DNA from: Nocardia kruczakiae NBRC 101016
Lineage (GTDB): Bacteria; Actinomycetota; Actinomycetes; Mycobacteriales; Mycobacteriaceae
DNA: 64,000 nt
Direction: 5' to 3'
Assembly (NCBI RefSeq): GCF_001612965.1
Contig: NZ_BDBL01000023.1
Span: 1 to 64,000, forward strand
In this document: positions 6,493 to 15,020 of the stretch, in pieces
Position numbering within the stretch: position 1 is the stretch's first letter
How the letters are laid out: every line of letters starts with the position of its first letter
The notes under the pieces: generated by a model
What the model was told of the DNA's origin: nothing
Databases searched by the model: none
What the model saw: only the letters and a program-made list of their open reading frames with translations
Translations under genes and position numbers: made by a program

Positions 6493-7988
6493 GGCAGTCC
6501 TTGTGAGGAGGTGTCAGGGTGTCTACTGCTGTCGGCTTCGTGCGTACCGCCGGCCCCCGGTAGTGAATCGCCGGCCCCCGGCAATGGTAGGTCGAGCGAG
6601 GGGACGGACGGGCGTGTTGTGGGACGCGTGGTGCGGGTCGGCCGCTCCCGGGTGGTGGTCGTCGGCGGTGCCGTGGTGGTCGTGGTCGGCGGGGGTGTGG
6701 TGGTCGTCGTCGGCTCGGGAGTCGTCGTCACCACCGGCGGCGGTGCCGGTTGGAAGGTGGTCGTCGGCTCTTCGTTCGTGGTCCACACCGTGGTCGGCGG
6801 CGGGGGCGCGACCACGGAGGTGGTCGACTTCACCGGCGACACCTTCGAATCCGGAGCTTTGCCACTGAGCAGCACCCAGGCGGCCAGGCCGCCGAGCAGA
6901 ACCGCGCCCGCGCCGAGTCCGGCCATCACCTTCTGACCGGTGGTGAATCCCGGCTTCTCGGTGTCGCCGGCCGGGCCGGGGCCCGGCATCATGGCGGTCG
7001 AACCGGCCGCCGCGCCCACCCTGGCCGGTTCGGCGGTCGAGTAACGGACGGTCGCGCCGTCGTAGTCGCCGCGCGGGATGACCGCGGTCGGGCCGGGCGG
7101 GAGGACGCGAGTGGCGCCGGTCTGCGGGACCGCACCTCCGCGCGGCGGCGGTGGGCGGCGACCGGCCCGGACCGCGGCCACGGCATCGGCGAATTCGCCG
7201 CCGCTGTGGTAGCGCCGCGTCGGATCCTTGGTCATCGTGATGTCGATCAGTTCGCGCACGTTCGGCGGCAGATCGGCCGGCATCGGCGGCGGCGCCTCGC
7301 GCACATGCTTCATCGCCACCGTCAGGGCACCGTCACCGGTGAACGGCCGATGGCCCGACAGCGCCTCATAGCCGACGACGCCGAGTGAGTACACGTCGCT
7401 GGCCGAGGTGGCATCCTCGCCGGTGGCCTGCTCGGGAGCGATGTACTGGGCGGTGCCCATCACCATGCCGGTCTTGGTCACCGGGGAGGCGTCGACCGCC
7501 TTCGCGATGCCGAAGTCGGTGATCTTCACCTGTCCGGTGGGGGTGACCAGGATATTGCCGGGCTTCACGTCGCGGTGGACCACGCCCGCGGCATGGGCGA
7601 CCTCGAGGGCGCGGCTGGTCTGCTCCAGCATGTCCAGACCCTGGCCGACCGAGAGCCGGCCGAGCCGGTTCAGCACCGCGTTGAGCGGTTCGCCCTGGAC
7701 GAGCTCCATCACCAGATAGGCGGTTTCACCACCCTGCGGGTCGTAGGTCTCGCCGTAGTCGTAGACCCCGGCGATGCCGGGGTGGTTGAGCTGCGCGGTG
7801 GTCTTGGCCTCGGTCTTGAACCGATGCCGGAACGTCGGATCCGCGGAGAATTCGGCCTTGAGGACCTTCACCGCGACCCGGCGGTCCAGGCGGGTGTCCA
7901 ATGCCTCCCACACCTGGCCCATACCGCCCGTGGCGATCAGACGTTGCAGCCGATACCGATCGGCGATCAGGGCACCGTTGTTCAGCAT
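6489..7988 (-). CDS. pknA: serine/threonine protein kinase PknA
   Basis: Membrane Ser/Thr kinase acting with PknB on cell shape and division. The kinase domain occupies about residues 11-270: Lys41 in VAVKVL, HRDVKPGNIL and DFGIAKAV. A Pro/Gly-rich linker leads to one membrane helix near 355-375 (VMAGLGAGAVLLGGLAAWVLL). The outer tail of about 120 residues is low-complexity Thr/Pro with no PASTA domain, as expected for PknA; it is longer than in M. tuberculosis (499 against 431 residues in total). Downstream pknB overlaps by four bases; 82 bases separate it from pbpA upstream. Confidence 0.96.
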   Translation of the reverse strand: MLNNGALIADRYRLQRLIATGGMGQVWEALDTRLDRRVAVKVLKAEFSADPTFRHRFKTEAKTTAQLNHPGIAGVYDYGETYDPQGGETAYLVMELVQGEPLNAVLNRLGRLSVGQGLDMLEQTSRALEVAHAAGVVHRDVKPGNILVTPTGQVKITDFGIAKAVDASPVTKTGMVMGTAQYIAPEQATGEDATSASDVYSLGVVGYEALSGHRPFTGDGALTVAMKHVREAPPPMPADLPPNVRELIDITMTKDPTRRYHSGGEFADAVAAVRAGRRPPPPRGGAVPQTGATRVLPPGPTAVIPRGDYDGATVRYSTAEPARVGAAAGSTAMMPGPGPAGDTEKPGFTTGQKVMAGLGAGAVLLGGLAAWVLLSGKAPDSKVSPVKSTTSVVAPPPPTTVWTTNEEPTTTFQPAPPPVVTTTPEPTTTTTPPPTTTTTAPPTTTTRERPTRTTRPTTRPSVPSLDLPLPGAGDSLPGAGGTHEADSSRHPDTSSQGLP

Positions 7989-8070
7989 GGCCGCCCCCGA
8001 CGGTAGGTTCGCCGATCGCGACGTTGTTGCATATCCACCTGGGGTCCTGGTCCTCGCTTACTCATCGTCC

Positions 8071-9537
8071 TCAGCCCCCCTGCAATCCGGCATCCAGCAC
8101 CGCCCGGGCCACCGGCGCCGCCACCGATCCACCGGTCGCGGCCAGCGCGCGGTCGCCGCCGTTCTCCACGATGACCGCGATCGCGATCTTCGGGTTCTGC
8201 GCCGGCGCGAACGCGATGTACCAGGCATGCGGCGGGGTGTTGCGCGGGTCGCTGCCGTGTTCGGCGGTGCCGGTCTTGGAAGCGATCTGGTACGGCCGCG
8301 GCTGGGTGCCCCCGGCCGTGGCCTTCTCCGAATCGATCATCAGCCCGGTCAGCTGGCTGGCCACCGGGGCGCTGATCGCCTGGCCCACCGACACCGGTTT
8401 GGTGGTGGACAGATCGCGCAGGTCGGGCCCCTGGGTCCGGTCGACCAGATGCGGCTCCATCCGCACACCGCCATTGGCCACGGTAGCCGCGATCACCGCA
8501 TCGTCGAGTGGGGTGAGAGCTACGTCTCGCTGGCCGATGCTGGTCTGGGCCAGCGCCGCGTTGTCCGGAATCGGGCCGACCGTGCTGTCGGCCACCGGGA
8601 TCGGGATGCCCGAATGCGGGCCGATACCGAAGGCCGTGGCCTCGTCCTTGAGTTTGGCCGCGCCCACCTTCATGCCGATCTCGGCGAAGGCGGTGTTGCA
8701 CGAGAGCCGGAACGCGTCGTGCATGGTCGCGGTTGCACCCCCGCCGCACGGGGTGCCGTTGTAGTTCTCCAGCGTGGTGTTCGTCCCGGGCAGCGTGATG
8801 TTCGGCGCCGCGGTGAACGCGTCCTCCGGCTTGATCCCCATCGACAGTGCGGCCGCCGCGACGACGACCTTGAAGGTCGAACCGGGCGGATACGTCTGCG
8901 ACACCGCACGATTCAACATCGGCTGACTCGGGTCCGCGCTCAGCGATTCCCAGGCCTGGGTGGCGCGCGCCCCGTCGTGCGTGGACAGCTGGTTGGGGTC
9001 GTAGCTCGGTGTCGACACCATGGTCAGGATGCGACCGGTACTCGGTTCGATCGCGACGACCGAACCGGTGTAGCCCTTGCTGGTGAGCTGGTCGTAGGCG
9101 ACCTTCTGCATCATCGGATTGATGGTGGTCACCACGTTGCCGCCGCGCGGATCGCGGCCGGAGATCATGTCGATCAGGCGGCGCCCGAACAGGGCGCTGT
9201 CGGAGCCGTTGAGCACCGAATCCTCGGAACGCTCCAGCCCGGTGCTGCCGTACTGCATCGAATAGAAGCCGGTCACCGGGGCGTAGGCGGAGGGATCGGT
9301 GGGGTAGGTGCGCAGGTATTTGTAGCGGTCGTCGGTGGCCACCGAACTGGCGAGCACCGTGCCGCCGGCCGAGATCTGACCGCGCTGGCGGCTGTACTCG
9401 TCGAGCAGCACCCGGGAGTTGCGGGGATCGTTGCGCAGGCTGTCGGCCTTGATGACCTGGACGTAGGTCGCGTTCACCAGCAGCGCGACGATCATCACCA
9501 TGACGGCCATCGCGACCCGGCGGAGCGGGGTGTTCAT
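8071..9537 (-). CDS. pbpA: penicillin-binding protein PbpA (class B transpeptidase)
   Basis: Cross-links peptidoglycan at growth and division sites. It has one N-terminal membrane anchor (about 8-28), a dimerisation domain, then the transpeptidase domain with the active Ser in PPGSTFKVV (SxxK), an SCN motif (LSCNTAF) and KTGT (SKTGTAEH). The 488 residues are close to M. tuberculosis PbpA (491). The ATG overlaps the rodA stop by four bases, pairing this transpeptidase with its SEDS partner, the usual arrangement. PknB is known to phosphorylate PbpA in mycobacteria. Confidence 0.96.
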   Translation of the reverse strand: MNTPLRRVAMAVMVMIVALLVNATYVQVIKADSLRNDPRNSRVLLDEYSRQRGQISAGGTVLASSVATDDRYKYLRTYPTDPSAYAPVTGFYSMQYGSTGLERSEDSVLNGSDSALFGRRLIDMISGRDPRGGNVVTTINPMMQKVAYDQLTSKGYTGSVVAIEPSTGRILTMVSTPSYDPNQLSTHDGARATQAWESLSADPSQPMLNRAVSQTYPPGSTFKVVVAAAALSMGIKPEDAFTAAPNITLPGTNTTLENYNGTPCGGGATATMHDAFRLSCNTAFAEIGMKVGAAKLKDEATAFGIGPHSGIPIPVADSTVGPIPDNAALAQTSIGQRDVALTPLDDAVIAATVANGGVRMEPHLVDRTQGPDLRDLSTTKPVSVGQAISAPVASQLTGLMIDSEKATAGGTQPRPYQIASKTGTAEHGSDPRNTPPHAWYIAFAPAQNPKIAIAVIVENGGDRALAATGGSVAAPVARAVLDAGLQGG

Positions 9538-11018
9538 GCCGGCTCTCCCTTCTCGGGTCGGGGCGTCTCGGCGCGGATCATCTCGGTCTGTGCTTCGGCG
9601 ATCGGTGCGGCTTCCCGGCGGCGAGCAGGCGCCGGCGCCCGAGCGGCGTCGGAGATCTTGACCAGCAACGCCAACAGGGCGTAGTTCGCGAGCAGCGAGG
9701 AGCCGCCGTAGGACACGAAGGGGGTGGTGAGTCCGGTCAGAGGAATCAGTTTGGTGACGCCACCCACCACCACGAATACCTGAATGGCGATGGTGAACGC
9801 CAATCCGGCGGCGAGCAGCTTGCCGAAACTGTCGCGGACCGCCAGGGCCGTGCGCAATCCGCGCACCACGAAGACGGCGAACAGCATCAGCACCACGGTG
9901 AGTCCGATCAGACCCAGTTCTTCACCGATGGTGGCGATGATGAAGTCGGTCTTGGCGAACGGCACCTGGGAAGGCCGGCCGCTGCCGAGTCCGGTTCCGG
10001 CCAGGCCGCCGGTCGCGAGCCCGAACAGCGATTGCGAGATCTGGTAGCCGGTGCTGTTGTAGTCGTCGAACGGATGCAACCACGTCGACACCCGCACCCG
10101 CACGTGGCCGAAGGCGTTGTAGGCGAGGAAGAATCCGAGCGCCAGCAGTCCGGCGCCGACGATCAGCCAGCCCACCCGCTCGGTCGCGATGTAGAGCATC
10201 GCCAGCACGGTGGCGAAGATCAGCAGCGAGGTGCCGAGGTCCTTCTCGAAGAACAACACGACCAGGCAGGCCGCCCACACCAGCAGAATCGGGCCGAGGT
10301 CGCGCGGTCGCGGCAACTCCATCCCCAGGACGTGGCGCCCGGCCGCGGTGAACAGATCCCGCTTGGCGACCAGTACCGAGGCGAAGAAGATGATCAGCAG
10401 GATCTTCGCGAACTCACCCGGCTGCACACTGAAACCGGGTAACCGGATCCAGATCTTGGCGCCGTTGGTTTCGGAGAACCTTCCCGGCAGCAGCGCGGGG
10501 ATCATCAACGCGACCAGGCCGAGCAACCCGAGCGTATAGCCGTAGCGGGCCAGGGTGCGGTAGTCGCGCAGCAACACCAGCACCGCGATGAACAGAGTGA
10601 TCCCCAGTGCTGTCCACAGCACCTGTTGGTTGGCGTCGGGGGAGGGGATCGACCACGAGTTGTGGATCGCGGTCTGCTCGTCGGCGAGATCCAGGCGATG
10701 GATCAGCACCAGCCCGAGTCCGTTGAGCAGCGCGGCGATCGGTAACAGCAGCGGATCGGCGAACGGGGCGAAGCGCCGCACCGCGAGATGGGCGACACCG
10801 AACAGCGCCAGATAGGCGAAACCCAATTTGGCCAGATCCCAGGTGATTTCCTGATCCTGACTGGCCTCGACCAGCACCAGCGCAACCGTGGTGATGACCA
10901 CCGCGAAACCCAGCAGCAACAGTTCGACGTTGCGGCGGGTCGAGGGTGGCGGCGCGGGAGCGAACCCGCCCGGTGGACTGGGGAACGCTCCAGCGGACGG
11001 CGGTGCCGGTGCGGACAT
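9534..11018 (-). CDS. rodA: SEDS glycosyltransferase RodA (FtsW/RodA/SpoVE family)
   Basis: Polytopic membrane glycosyltransferase that polymerises lipid II into glycan strands together with a class B PBP. About ten to twelve hydrophobic helices span residues 27-465. The family signature is visible in the C-terminal half: GLIGLTVVLMLF and the PLTGLTTPFVSYGGSSLLANY stretch. Both tails are cytoplasmic and Pro- or Glu-rich. It shares one base with the pstP stop upstream and four bases with pbpA downstream, so pstP-rodA-pbpA appear translationally linked. Confidence 0.96.
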   Translation of the reverse strand: MSAPAPPSAGAFPSPPGGFAPAPPPSTRRNVELLLLGFAVVITTVALVLVEASQDQEITWDLAKLGFAYLALFGVAHLAVRRFAPFADPLLLPIAALLNGLGLVLIHRLDLADEQTAIHNSWSIPSPDANQQVLWTALGITLFIAVLVLLRDYRTLARYGYTLGLLGLVALMIPALLPGRFSETNGAKIWIRLPGFSVQPGEFAKILLIIFFASVLVAKRDLFTAAGRHVLGMELPRPRDLGPILLVWAACLVVLFFEKDLGTSLLIFATVLAMLYIATERVGWLIVGAGLLALGFFLAYNAFGHVRVRVSTWLHPFDDYNSTGYQISQSLFGLATGGLAGTGLGSGRPSQVPFAKTDFIIATIGEELGLIGLTVVLMLFAVFVVRGLRTALAVRDSFGKLLAAGLAFTIAIQVFVVVGGVTKLIPLTGLTTPFVSYGGSSLLANYALLALLVKISDAARAPAPARRREAAPIAEAQTEMIRAETPRPEKGEPA

Positions 11019-12502
11019 CAGTCCGCCTTCCTGCAGTTCTCCCCCGGAGTCTGAGGGGCCGGCGCCGCGGTGGTGGGTGCCGGCTGCTCGGAATGGGCGG
11101 GGGCATTGGTCGGGTTCGGCGCGGACGTACCCGGGGTGTTGGGCGCGGGGGAGGGTGCGGGCGTGGCGGGAGCCGGGCTGCCCGGGGCCACGGTGCTGCC
11201 CTCGGCGGGCGGCGGGGCGACCGGCGGCGCCGGCTTCGCGCAGACGGGCAGCAGGTCGGTGGCGGCCAGCTTCTCCAGTTGCCCACGCGTGGAATCGAAC
11301 CCACCCGGCGGCAGCAGGCCGTTGTTGACCTTGTCGCGGCCGGTCTGCTGCAGATCGGCCACCGCCAGCTGCTTACACCCGCTCGGGAAGCCGGCGCCCG
11401 GCCGCATGAGGGTGACCTTGTTGCGCGAGTCGACGCAGACCACCTGGTCCACATCCTGAATCGAATAGCCGAGAACCGAGCCGGGCAGACCGCGCATGAT
11501 CACCACGTTGCCGTTGTCGGCGCCCACGTAGTAGTTGCTGCGAATCATCTTGTAGCCCACCACGAGTCCGACCACGACGGCCACGACGAGGGCGACGGCC
11601 AGTGCGATCCAGCGGCCCTTGTGGCTCTTGCGCGGCTCGGGCGGTTCCGCGGCGACCGCGGCCCGGCGAGGTGCCGCCCGCGGCGGACGCATGGCGGCGG
11701 CGCGCCCGGCGGCGGTGTTGGGCGGGGGTGTGTCCTCGTCCTCACCGGAGGCGGCGCCCGCGACGATGGGGTGGCTCTGGCCGTAGTCGAGATCGATCAC
11801 ATCGGCGACGACGACGGTGACGTTGTCGGGACCGCCGCTGCGCAGAGCCAGTTCGATGAGCCGGTCGGCCGCCTCGTCGGTGTTGCCCTCGCGCAGGGTG
11901 TTGGCGATCGTCTCGTCGCTCACCACATCGGACAGGCCGTCCGAGCACAGCAGATAGCGGTCACCGGCGCGGGCTTCCCGGACGATGAGCGTCGGCTCGA
12001 TCTCGTTTCCGGTGAGTGCCCGCATGATCAGTGACCGCTGCGGATGGGTGTGGGCCTGCTCCGGTGTGATCCGGCCCTCGTCGACCAGCGACTGGACGAA
12101 GGTGTCGTCGCGGGTGATCTGGGCGAGCTCGCCGTTGCGGAGCATATAGGCCCGGGAGTCGCCGATATGGGCGAGGCCGAGTTTCTTACCCGCGAACAGG
12201 ATGGTGGTGAGCGTGGTGCCCATACCGTCGAGTTCGGGTTCCTCTTCGACCTGGTCGGCGATCGCGGCGTTGCCTTCGCGAATCGCCCGGTCGAGTTTGC
12301 CGAGCAGATCGTCGCCGGGCTCGTCGTCGTCGAGATGAGCCAGCGCGGCGATCATCAACTGCGAGGCCACCTCACCGGCGGCGTGCCCGCCCATGCCGTC
12401 GGCGAGCGCCAGCAGGCGTGCACCGGCATAGACGGAGTCCTCGTTGTTTGCCCGGACGAGACCACGGTCGCTACGCGCTGCGTAGCGGAGAACTTGAGTC
12501 AC
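11018..12502 (-). CDS. pstP: PP2C-family Ser/Thr phosphatase PstP
   Basis: Metal-dependent phosphatase that reverses PknA/PknB phosphorylation. The cytoplasmic PP2C domain fills about residues 1-240. Metal-binding acidic motifs are seen in NNEDSVY, ALADGMGGHAAGE, LCSDGLSDVV and SGGPDNVTVVV. A linker follows, then one membrane helix at about 296-318 and an extracellular domain of about 170 residues with a Pro/Ala/Thr-rich tail. Length (494) is similar to mycobacterial PstP. As the sole phosphatase beside two kinases it is expected to set the phosphorylation level of the cluster. It overlaps fhaB by four bases. Confidence 0.96.
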   Translation of the reverse strand: MTQVLRYAARSDRGLVRANNEDSVYAGARLLALADGMGGHAAGEVASQLMIAALAHLDDDEPGDDLLGKLDRAIREGNAAIADQVEEEPELDGMGTTLTTILFAGKKLGLAHIGDSRAYMLRNGELAQITRDDTFVQSLVDEGRITPEQAHTHPQRSLIMRALTGNEIEPTLIVREARAGDRYLLCSDGLSDVVSDETIANTLREGNTDEAADRLIELALRSGGPDNVTVVVADVIDLDYGQSHPIVAGAASGEDEDTPPPNTAAGRAAAMRPPRAAPRRAAVAAEPPEPRKSHKGRWIALAVALVVAVVVGLVVGYKMIRSNYYVGADNGNVVIMRGLPGSVLGYSIQDVDQVVCVDSRNKVTLMRPGAGFPSGCKQLAVADLQQTGRDKVNNGLLPPGGFDSTRGQLEKLAATDLLPVCAKPAPPVAPPPAEGSTVAPGSPAPATPAPSPAPNTPGTSAPNPTNAPAHSEQPAPTTAAPAPQTPGENCRKAD

Positions 12503-12966
12503 GATCGCAGCTCGATCACAGTCTTACCGACACGGACAGGGGTGCCGAGCGGAACTCGGACGGGAGTGGTGACCTTCGCTCGATCGAGGTAGGTCCCGTT
12601 GGTCGATCCTAAGTCTTCGACGTACCAGTCCTCGCCGCGCGGCGATAACCGTGCATGCCGGGTCGAGGCGTAGTCGTCGGTCAGTACCAGCGTGGAGTCG
12701 TCTGCACGCCCGATGAGCACCGGTTGGGTGCCGAGCGTGATCCGAGTGCCGGCGAGTGAACCCTGAGTCACCACTAGATACTTGGCGCCCTTCTGGCCAC
12801 GGCTGAAGGATGGCAGCACCACCGAACCTCGGGTGGGTCGGGGCTGGATCCGAATGCCTGATGCCGCGTAGATGTCGCTGCGCAAGGTGCGAAGCACCGC
12901 CCACACGAACAGCCACAACAACAAGAGGAACCCCGCACGGGTCAACTGCAGGATCAGTCCCTGCAC
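12499..12966 (-). CDS. fhaB: FHA domain protein FhaB (FipA)
   Basis: Phosphothreonine-binding adaptor that in mycobacteria links kinase signalling to the FtsZ/FtsQ division machinery. It has one N-terminal membrane helix (LTRAGFLLLLWLFVWAVL), a linker, and a C-terminal FHA domain with LIGRADDSTLVL, the phosphothreonine-site STRHARL and STNGTYLDR. An upstream ATG at 13017 is in frame, but the GTG at 12966 is preferred: a perfect AGGAGG lies nine bases before it and it gives 155 residues, the same as the M. tuberculosis protein, with a matching QGLxLQLTRAGFL start. Confidence 0.95.
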   Translation of the reverse strand: MQGLILQLTRAGFLLLLWLFVWAVLRTLRSDIYAASGIRIQPRPTRGSVVLPSFSRGQKGAKYLVVTQGSLAGTRITLGTQPVLIGRADDSTLVLTDDYASTRHARLSPRGEDWYVEDLGSTNGTYLDRAKVTTPVRVPLGTPVRVGKTVIELRS

Positions 12967-12975
12967 GGCGCTCCA

Positions 12976-12981
12976 CCTCCT
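12976..12981 (-). promoter_or_regulatory. ribosome-binding site that sets the fhaB start
   Basis: AGGAGG on the minus strand, nine bases before GTG 12966. No comparable site precedes the ATG at 13017. Confidence 0.8.
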
Positions 12982-13152
12982 GTTCGACCGGTCCCGTAGT
13001 GGCGTTTCGTCCCCCAACCGGCGTGCTGGTCAGCACGGCCCGGCTGCCGAGCGAATGTTGGCAGCATAATAGGGCCGATGACCGGTTGCGATCACGATAC
13101 GGGCGAGCGGTTTTCGCGCCCCATCGTGACCTGCACCGGCGAGCTTACGGGA

Positions 13153-14604
13153 TCAGACGATTCGGATCAGGATCTCGGAATGCCCGGCCCGGATCACATC
13201 TCCGTCGGCGAGCTGCCAATCCTGGACGGGAGAGCCGTTGACCAGCGTCCCGTTGGTGGAACCGAGATCCGAGAGCATGGCGACCTGACCGTCCCAGCGC
13301 ACCTCGATGTGGCGGCGGGACACCCCGGTGTCGGGAAGCCGGAAATGGGCGTCCTGGCCACGCCCGATGATGTTGCTGCCCTCGCGTAGCTGGTACGTGC
13401 GGCCGCTGCCGTCGTCGAGGTGCAGGGTGGCCGAATAGCCGGACCCGCCGCGCGCCGGCTGCGGGGCCGCGGCGTAACCGCCCTGCTGTCCGTAGGCCGG
13501 CTGCTGTCCGTACGCCTGATCCTCGGCGCCGTAACCGCCCTGGTCGGCGTATCCCTGATCGGCATAGCCGGGGTCGGCGTACCCCTGCTGGCCGTAACCG
13601 CCCTGAGCCGGATAGCCCTGGTCGTATCCGGGCGTCTGGCCGTAGCCCGGCTGCTGACCGTAGTTCTGCTCCGGATAACCCTGCTGTTGCCCGTAACCCT
13701 GGTCGGCGTAGCCCTGCTGGCCGTAACCCTGGTCGTAACCGCTCTGCTCGTAGCCGCCCTGTTCGTACGCCTGCTGCTGGCCGTACCCCTGGTCGGCGTA
13801 GGCCTGCTGGCCGTACCCCTGGTCGTAACTGCTCTGGTCGTAGCTGCCCTGCTCGTAGCCCGGCTGCCCGTAGGCCGCGCCACCCTGCTGGTAGCCCGCG
13901 CCGCCCTGCTGGTAGTCGTAGCCGTTCTGGTAGTCGCCGCCCTGCTGATAGTCGCCGTAGGCGGGCTGCGATTCCGGAGCGGCGTATTCACCGGCACCGG
14001 GGTACTGACCACCCCGGCCGTAGTCGTCCTGATATTGCGGCGCGGGGCGGCCCCCCGGCGGGGGTGCGTACCCGCGGTTGCGTGGATCGGACTCCGCGGG
14101 CTCTCGGCTGGGGTCGTAGCCTGAGTTCTGCGTCATGGGGCCAGCTCCTGGTTGCGGGTGTGCGGGTCGTTGTGGGGGTCGTCCAGGTCGATCGGGCGGC
14201 CGGCGCGGTGCCGGGGGGTTCCGGCGGCCCGCATCCGGGTCGACCCGTCCGTGCGTCCTGAACTGTCCGGTGTGCAGCGTAGGGGATGCCTCGAATTCGA
14301 CGTGCACTTCACCGTAGGTCTGCCACCCCTGATCGCGGATGTAGTCCTGTAAATGCTTGGCGAACGCGCGGGTGGTCAACTCGTGGTCTGCATCGAGTTC
14401 CTGCAGGTCCGTGGGGTTGACCGTGATGACGTAGACGTTCGGGGCGAGCAGATGCCCGCCCTCGAGTTCGCTCAGGCGATCCGAGGCCTCGCGCTGCAGC
14501 GCCGCTTCCACCTCCTGGGGAACGACGCTGCCGCCGAAGACCCTGGCGAAGGCGTCACCGACGGCGCCCTGCAGACGTCGCTCGAAACGCGAGACGATGC
14601 CCAT
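13153..14604 (-). CDS. fhaA: FHA domain protein FhaA with DUF3662 N-terminus and long Gln/Tyr/Gly-rich middle
   Basis: Adaptor that binds phosphorylated MviN/MurJ-type proteins and tunes peptidoglycan synthesis in mycobacteria. Residues 1-120 are the DUF3662 (FhaA N-terminal) domain. About 150-380 is low-complexity, built from QGYGQQ, DQGYAD and YDQSS-like units, and is almost certainly disordered. The C-terminal FHA domain (about 395-483) has IIGRGQDAHFRL, GVSRRHIEV and GSTNGTLVNG. Length 483 against 527 in M. tuberculosis, where the linker is also low-complexity but not this repeat-rich. It is the upstream gene of the minus-strand cluster, so the operon promoter should lie in 14605-14800. 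Confidence 0.95.
   Translation of the reverse strand: MGIVSRFERRLQGAVGDAFARVFGGSVVPQEVEAALQREASDRLSELEGGHLLAPNVYVITVNPTDLQELDADHELTTRAFAKHLQDYIRDQGWQTYGEVHVEFEASPTLHTGQFRTHGRVDPDAGRRNPPAPRRPPDRPGRPPQRPAHPQPGAGPMTQNSGYDPSREPAESDPRNRGYAPPPGGRPAPQYQDDYGRGGQYPGAGEYAAPESQPAYGDYQQGGDYQNGYDYQQGGAGYQQGGAAYGQPGYEQGSYDQSSYDQGYGQQAYADQGYGQQQAYEQGGYEQSGYDQGYGQQGYADQGYGQQQGYPEQNYGQQPGYGQTPGYDQGYPAQGGYGQQGYADPGYADQGYADQGGYGAEDQAYGQQPAYGQQGGYAAAPQPARGGSGYSATLHLDDGSGRTYQLREGSNIIGRGQDAHFRLPDTGVSRRHIEVRWDGQVAMLSDLGSTNGTLVNGSPVQDWQLADGDVIRAGHSEILIRIV
13483..13980. repeat. degenerate tandem codon repeat inside fhaA
   Basis: About 500 bases built of imperfect units such as GTAACCCTGGTCGGCGTA and GTAGCCCTGCTGGCCGTA, encoding Tyr-Gly-Gln-Gln and Asp-Gln-Gly-Tyr-Ala blocks on the minus strand. 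Likely to vary in length between strains through slippage (inference). Confidence 0.9.
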
Positions 14605-14841
14605 ACCGGCCTCCCTTCGATGCCCGCCCTCGTTGCCTGCGCTGTCTGTCTACGTCAGCTGATCGGTCTGTGTCGTCCGGGCGTCACGATCCCGCGACAC
14701 GACATGCCGATAGGGCGTGTCGTCGAACGGACACGGTCACTGCATGATATCCACGATCCTCCACCGCTGTAACTCACGACCGGCCACCCACGGTTCCCAT
14801 TACCCGAAAATTCTCCTCCGCAACCGTCGTGAGCAGGCGAT

Positions 14842-14869
14842 TTCGTGTGTGAAGCGGGCGCGTGATACT
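14842..14869 (+). promoter_or_regulatory. likely promoter of tRNA-Leu
   Basis: TTCGTG (14842-14847), 16 bases, then an extended TG-GATACT -10 element (14864-14869). The expected transcript start near 14876 is nine bases before the tRNA. Confidence 0.55.
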
Positions 14870-14884
14870 GTCTTCCAGTCGCTC

Positions 14885-14967
14885 GGGCGAGTGGCGGAAT
14901 GGCAGACGCGCTGGCTTCAGGTGCCAGTGTCCTTCGGGACGTGGGGGTTCAAGTCCCCCTTCGCCCA
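14885..14967 (+). tRNA. tRNA-Leu (anticodon CAG)
   Basis: Full cloverleaf: acceptor GGGCGAG/TTCGCCC, D arm around GGCGGAATGGCAGACGCG, anticodon stem CTGGC/GCCAG with loop TTCAGGT (anticodon CAG at 14918-14920), a long class II variable arm GTCC-TTCG-GGAC, and T arm GGGGG-TTCAAGT-CCCCC. The CCA tail is not encoded (ACAG follows). A terminator follows directly. M. tuberculosis also has a tRNA-Leu just beyond fhaA. Confidence 0.98.
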
Positions 14968-14974
14968 CAGAAGA

Positions 14975-15012
14975 AGAGCCGCAGATCGAATTCGATCTGC
15001 GGCTCTTTTTTT
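14975..15012 (+). terminator. intrinsic terminator of tRNA-Leu
   Basis: A perfect 32-base palindrome (14975-15006, centre GAATTC) is followed by a T run. It ends just before the stop of the convergent hydrolase gene and may stop both. Confidence 0.9.
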
Positions 15013-15020
15013 CGTATCCG

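Noticed and set aside
6523..6786. Reading frame rich in Asp/His opposite the pknA Thr/Pro tail
   Set aside because: Frame-shifted reading of the repetitive Thr/Pro codons; no start signal.
13420..14124. Hydrophobic 234-codon frame antisense to fhaA
   Set aside because: The Leu/Val-rich pattern is the antisense image of the Tyr-Gly-Gln codon repeats, not a real membrane protein.
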